Part shown: positions 60,368 through 64,000 of the stretch, one piece after another | Numbering within the stretch: position 1 is the stretch's first letter | Layout of the letters: every line of letters starts with the position of its first letter | Source of the DNA: Massilia sp. Root418 | Lineage (GTDB): Bacteria; Pseudomonadota; Gammaproteobacteria; Burkholderiales; Burkholderiaceae_D | DNA length: 64,000 nucleotides | Direction: 5' to 3' | Assembly (NCBI RefSeq): GCF_001425265.1 | Contig: NZ_LMEC01000026.1 | Span: 186,001 to 250,000 of the forward strand | Translations under genes and position numbers: made by a program | Notes under the pieces: model-generated | Databases searched by the model: none | The model's input: the letters and a program-made list of their open reading frames with translations, nothing else | Told to the model about the DNA's origin: nothing

Positions 60368-61945
60368 ATGAAAATGGCGAATTTGAAGATCGGCACCCGG
60401 CTTGCGCTGGGCTTTGGCACGGTGCTGCTGATGATGGTGGTGCTGATCGGGCTGGGGCTGCAGCGGCTGGGGCAAATCGGCGAGCTTAATGCCGGCATGG
60501 TGAACCAGGACTGGCGCAAGGCCGATGCCGCCGCCCTCATTGCCGCCACCACCCGCGCCAACTCGGCACTGGTGCTGGAACTGTTTATCGTCACCGACAG
60601 CACCGCCCAGGCGCGCATCCACGCCAGCATCGACGCCAACAAAAAGACCATTTCCGAAGCGCTGGAAGTGCTGGACAGGCTGGTGGTCCTGCCCGAAGGC
60701 AAAGCCCTGCTGGCGTCCATCCGCGCGCAGCGGGCGCAGTACGTGCAATCCTTCAGCAAGGTGAACAAGCTGATCGCGGCAGGCCAGCGCGATGCGGCGG
60801 CGCAGCTCATGTCCAGCGAAACGCTGCCGGTGCTGGCCGGCTTGCAGGATAAAATCAAGCAACTGAACGATCTGCAGCGCGGCATCGTCACCGCGCACGG
60901 CGCGCAGGTGCAGGACAACATCGGCGCTGCGGGCCGCATGATGGCGGCCCTGGGCGTGCTGGCGCTGCTGCTGGGCGCGGCCTTCGCATGGCGCGTCACG
61001 CGCTCCATCACCACCCCGATAGGCCACGCGCTGCACGTGGCGCGCGCCGTCGCCGCAGGCGACCTGACCAGCCATATCGCCTCCGGCACCCGCTGCGAAG
61101 CGGGCCAGCTGCTCGATGCGCTGGCGGACATGAACGCCAGCCTGGCGCGCATCGTCGGCCAGGTGCGCAGCGGAACCGGCGCCATCGCCAGCGCCTCCGG
61201 CCAGATCGCCAGCGGCAATATGGACCTGTCCGCGCGCACCGAAGCGCAGGCCAGCGCGCTGGAGCAGACCGCGTCCTCCATGATCGAGATGACCACCACC
61301 GTGCGCCAGAACAGCGACAACGCGCGCCAGGCCAATGCGCTGGCGCAAAGCGCGTCTGCGGTGGCGCAGCGCGGCGGCAGCGTGGTGGCGCAGGTGGTGG
61401 ACACCATGGACTCCATCAACGCCTCATCGCGCAAGATTGCGGACATTGTCGGCGTCATCGACGGCATCGCCTTCCAGACCAATATCCTGGCGCTGAACGC
61501 GGCGGTGGAAGCGGCCCGCGCGGGCGAACAGGGGCGCGGTTTCGCGGTGGTGGCCTCGGAAGTGCGCACCCTGGCCCAGCGTTCGGCCAGCGCGGCCAAG
61601 GAAATCAAGCAGCTGATCGGCGATTCGGTGGACAAGGTGGACGCCGGCGCGCGGCTGGTGCAGCAGGCCGGCAGCACCATGGACGATGTGGTGATCAGCG
61701 TGCAGCGCGTGAGCCAGATGGTGGAGGAAATCACGCGGGCCAACCGCGAGCAGACCGATGGCATCGAGCAGATCAACATGGCCATCGGCCAGATCGACCA
61801 GTCCACCCAGCAGAACGCCGCGCTGGTGGAGGAAGCCGCCGCCGCCGCATCGGCCATGCACGACCAGGCCGGCGCCCTGCAGGAAGTGGTCAGCCAGTTC
61901 CGGCTTGGCGACAAGCCCGCGCAAGCGAGGCTGCGCGCCGCGTAG
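60368..61945 (+). CDS. Methyl-accepting chemotaxis protein
   Basis: Inner-membrane receptor of 525 residues: first helix (LALGFGTVLLMMVVLIGLGL), periplasmic four-helix sensor (about 35-190), second helix (about 192-212), HAMP, and a cytoplasmic signalling domain with the hairpin tip DGIAFQTNILALNAAVEAARAGEQGRGFAVVA. Methylation helices flank it (LEQTASSMIEMTTTV). The sensor resembles the 4HB/TarH type; ligand unknown. GGAGG is four bases before ATG 60368; ATG 60374 would also work. No che genes are near. Confidence 0.95.
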   Translation: MKMANLKIGTRLALGFGTVLLMMVVLIGLGLQRLGQIGELNAGMVNQDWRKADAAALIAATTRANSALVLELFIVTDSTAQARIHASIDANKKTISEALEVLDRLVVLPEGKALLASIRAQRAQYVQSFSKVNKLIAAGQRDAAAQLMSSETLPVLAGLQDKIKQLNDLQRGIVTAHGAQVQDNIGAAGRMMAALGVLALLLGAAFAWRVTRSITTPIGHALHVARAVAAGDLTSHIASGTRCEAGQLLDALADMNASLARIVGQVRSGTGAIASASGQIASGNMDLSARTEAQASALEQTASSMIEMTTTVRQNSDNARQANALAQSASAVAQRGGSVVAQVVDTMDSINASSRKIADIVGVIDGIAFQTNILALNAAVEAARAGEQGRGFAVVASEVRTLAQRSASAAKEIKQLIGDSVDKVDAGARLVQQAGSTMDDVVISVQRVSQMVEEITRANREQTDGIEQINMAIGQIDQSTQQNAALVEEAAAAASAMHDQAGALQEVVSQFRLGDKPAQARLRAA

Positions 61946-62031
61946 GGGGTGACCGGGGCGCAGAGCCGGGTGGCGTCGAGCCGGAAGCGCCGAGCCTACG
62001 GCGTAACGCGCCAGCCCGGCCGCAAGCGCAG

Positions 62032-63336
<1,305 letters not shown>

Positions 63337-63351
63337 GGCTGGCTCACCCTG

Positions 63352-64000
63352 TCAGTCGCCGATGGCGCGGGCATGCAGCACCGCGAACCATTCGGCATCG
63401 TCGGTCCAGGTGCGCGTGGCGGCGAATCCAGCCTCCTGCAGCAGGTCGATGAAGCTGCGCCGGGTGTATTTGTAGCTGTCTTCCGTGTGGATGCGCTCAC
63501 CGCGCACAAAATGCCGCTCATAGCCCTGCCAGCTCACGGTAACAGCCTCGCGCGCTTCCAGATGCATCTCCACCCTGCTCTCCTCGGCGTTGAAGAACGC
63601 CCGGTGCTGCCATTGCGTCACGTCGAAGTCGGCGCCGATCAGGTGGTTCAGGTGGCGCAGCATGTTCAGGTTGAACGACGCCGTCACGCCGATCGCGTCG
63701 TCATAGGCCGCATCCAGCACCGCGCCGTCCTTGATCAGGTCCACGCCGATTAACAGGCCGCCGTCGCCCTGTTCGTTGGCGCGCATGCGGCGCAGGAAGG
63801 CGATCGCCTCGTGCGGCGCAAAGTTGCCAATTGATGAACCTGGATAAAAGAACACGCGCTTGCCTGGCCGCACACTGACCGGCAGATGGAAGCTGCGCGA
63901 AAAATCCAGCCCCAGCGGCGTCATTTCAATGTGCGGGAAACGCTGCTGCAGCCGGCTGACCGCCTCCAGCAGGAAGTCGCGCGATATGTCGACCGGCACA
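63352..64000 (-). CDS. egtD: L-histidine N(alpha)-methyltransferase EgtD (3' part; continues past the window end)
   Basis: SAM-dependent enzyme that trimethylates histidine to hercynine, the substrate of EgtB and of SenA-type enzymes. The last about 216 residues are present: VDISRDFLLEAVSRLQQRFP, the Rossmann segment FFYPGSSIGNFAPHEAIAFLRRM, GVDLIKDGAVLDAAYDD, and the C-terminal NSYKY-type SYKYTRRSFIDLLQEAGF with WFAVLHAR. The N-terminus is outside. It leads the egtD-egtB pair. Confidence 0.93.
   Translation of the reverse strand, partial: VPVDISRDFLLEAVSRLQQRFPHIEMTPLGLDFSRSFHLPVSVRPGKRVFFYPGSSIGNFAPHEAIAFLRRMRANEQGDGGLLIGVDLIKDGAVLDAAYDDAIGVTASFNLNMLRHLNHLIGADFDVTQWQHRAFFNAEESRVEMHLEAREAVTVSWQGYERHFVRGERIHTEDSYKYTRRSFIDLLQEAGFAATRTWTDDAEWFAVLHARAIGD

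Noticed and set aside
61946..62031. A fifth REP-like copy between the MCP and egtB genes
   Set aside because: CCTACGGCGTAACGCGCC is only loosely similar and the GGCGGGTTA arm is missing.

Overview
The window is a contiguous piece of a GC-rich (roughly two-thirds G+C by eye) beta-proteobacterial chromosome, most likely from the Oxalobacteraceae (Massilia/Duganella/Pseudoduganella type). The inference rests on gene content and style: a pst operon divergent from ppk, TsaB-RimI-UDG in one operon, a MOFRL-type glycerate kinase, DUF1415/DUF1289/DUF1853 genes, long Ala/Pro-rich linkers and near-exclusive CTG for leucine. No phage, plasmid, insertion sequence, rRNA, tRNA or CRISPR array was recognised.

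Layout. 1-7200: phosphate block, pstS-pstC-pstA-pstB-phoU on the minus strand and ppk-sixA on the plus strand, each with its own Pho box in the shared intergenic region, followed by a 38-codon membrane microprotein gene with a structured leader. 7.2-13 kb: an orphan PotF-like binding protein, a FliD-like protein beside a PilZ protein, radA and alr. 13-18.4 kb: lplT, the tightly overlapped operon tsaB-rimI-udg-DUF1853, and a thioredoxin-fold protein. 18.4-28.7 kb: an IorB-like molybdenum hydroxylase subunit, a large PAS-GGDEF-EAL protein, several DUF genes, an MltD-type lytic transglycosylase and fabI. 28.7-33.7 kb: ECF sigma factor, anti-sigma-like protein and a convergent secreted VIT/VWA/DUF2135 protein. 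34-38.5 kb: rhlE-type helicase with a long leader, MarR regulator with MFS exporter, and a Tsx-like porin. 38.4-41.5 kb: aldolase, tartronate semialdehyde reductase and glycerate kinase, the lower glucarate/galactarate route. 41.8-47.6 kb: HypT-like LysR regulator, glutamate dehydrogenase, malic enzyme and a DUF885 peptidase. 47.7-50.8 kb: a large, lower-GC secreted SGNH hydrolase. 50.9-54.6 kb: amidohydrolase, then a SenA/EgtB-like gene divergent from selD. 54.6-56.6 kb: an unrecognised FAD-protein/small-protein pair under its own operator. 56.6-59.8 kb: leuA with candidate leucine-rich leader peptides, coupled to a degenerate alpha/beta hydrolase. 59.9-64 kb: small secreted protein, chemotaxis receptor, and egtB-egtD cut by the window end.

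The most interesting points are: the SenA-like protein that has lost two of the three EgtB-type iron ligands but sits against selD, with a normal EgtB/EgtD pair 9 kb away; the leuA leader with runs of the rare CTA leucine codon; the FAD-protein/small-protein operon whose -10 box lies inside a perfect 20-bp palindrome; the sigma/anti-sigma/VIT cluster whose members share short motifs; the microprotein with a folded leader; and a family of REP-like palindromes, one of which supplies the stop codon of a transporter gene.
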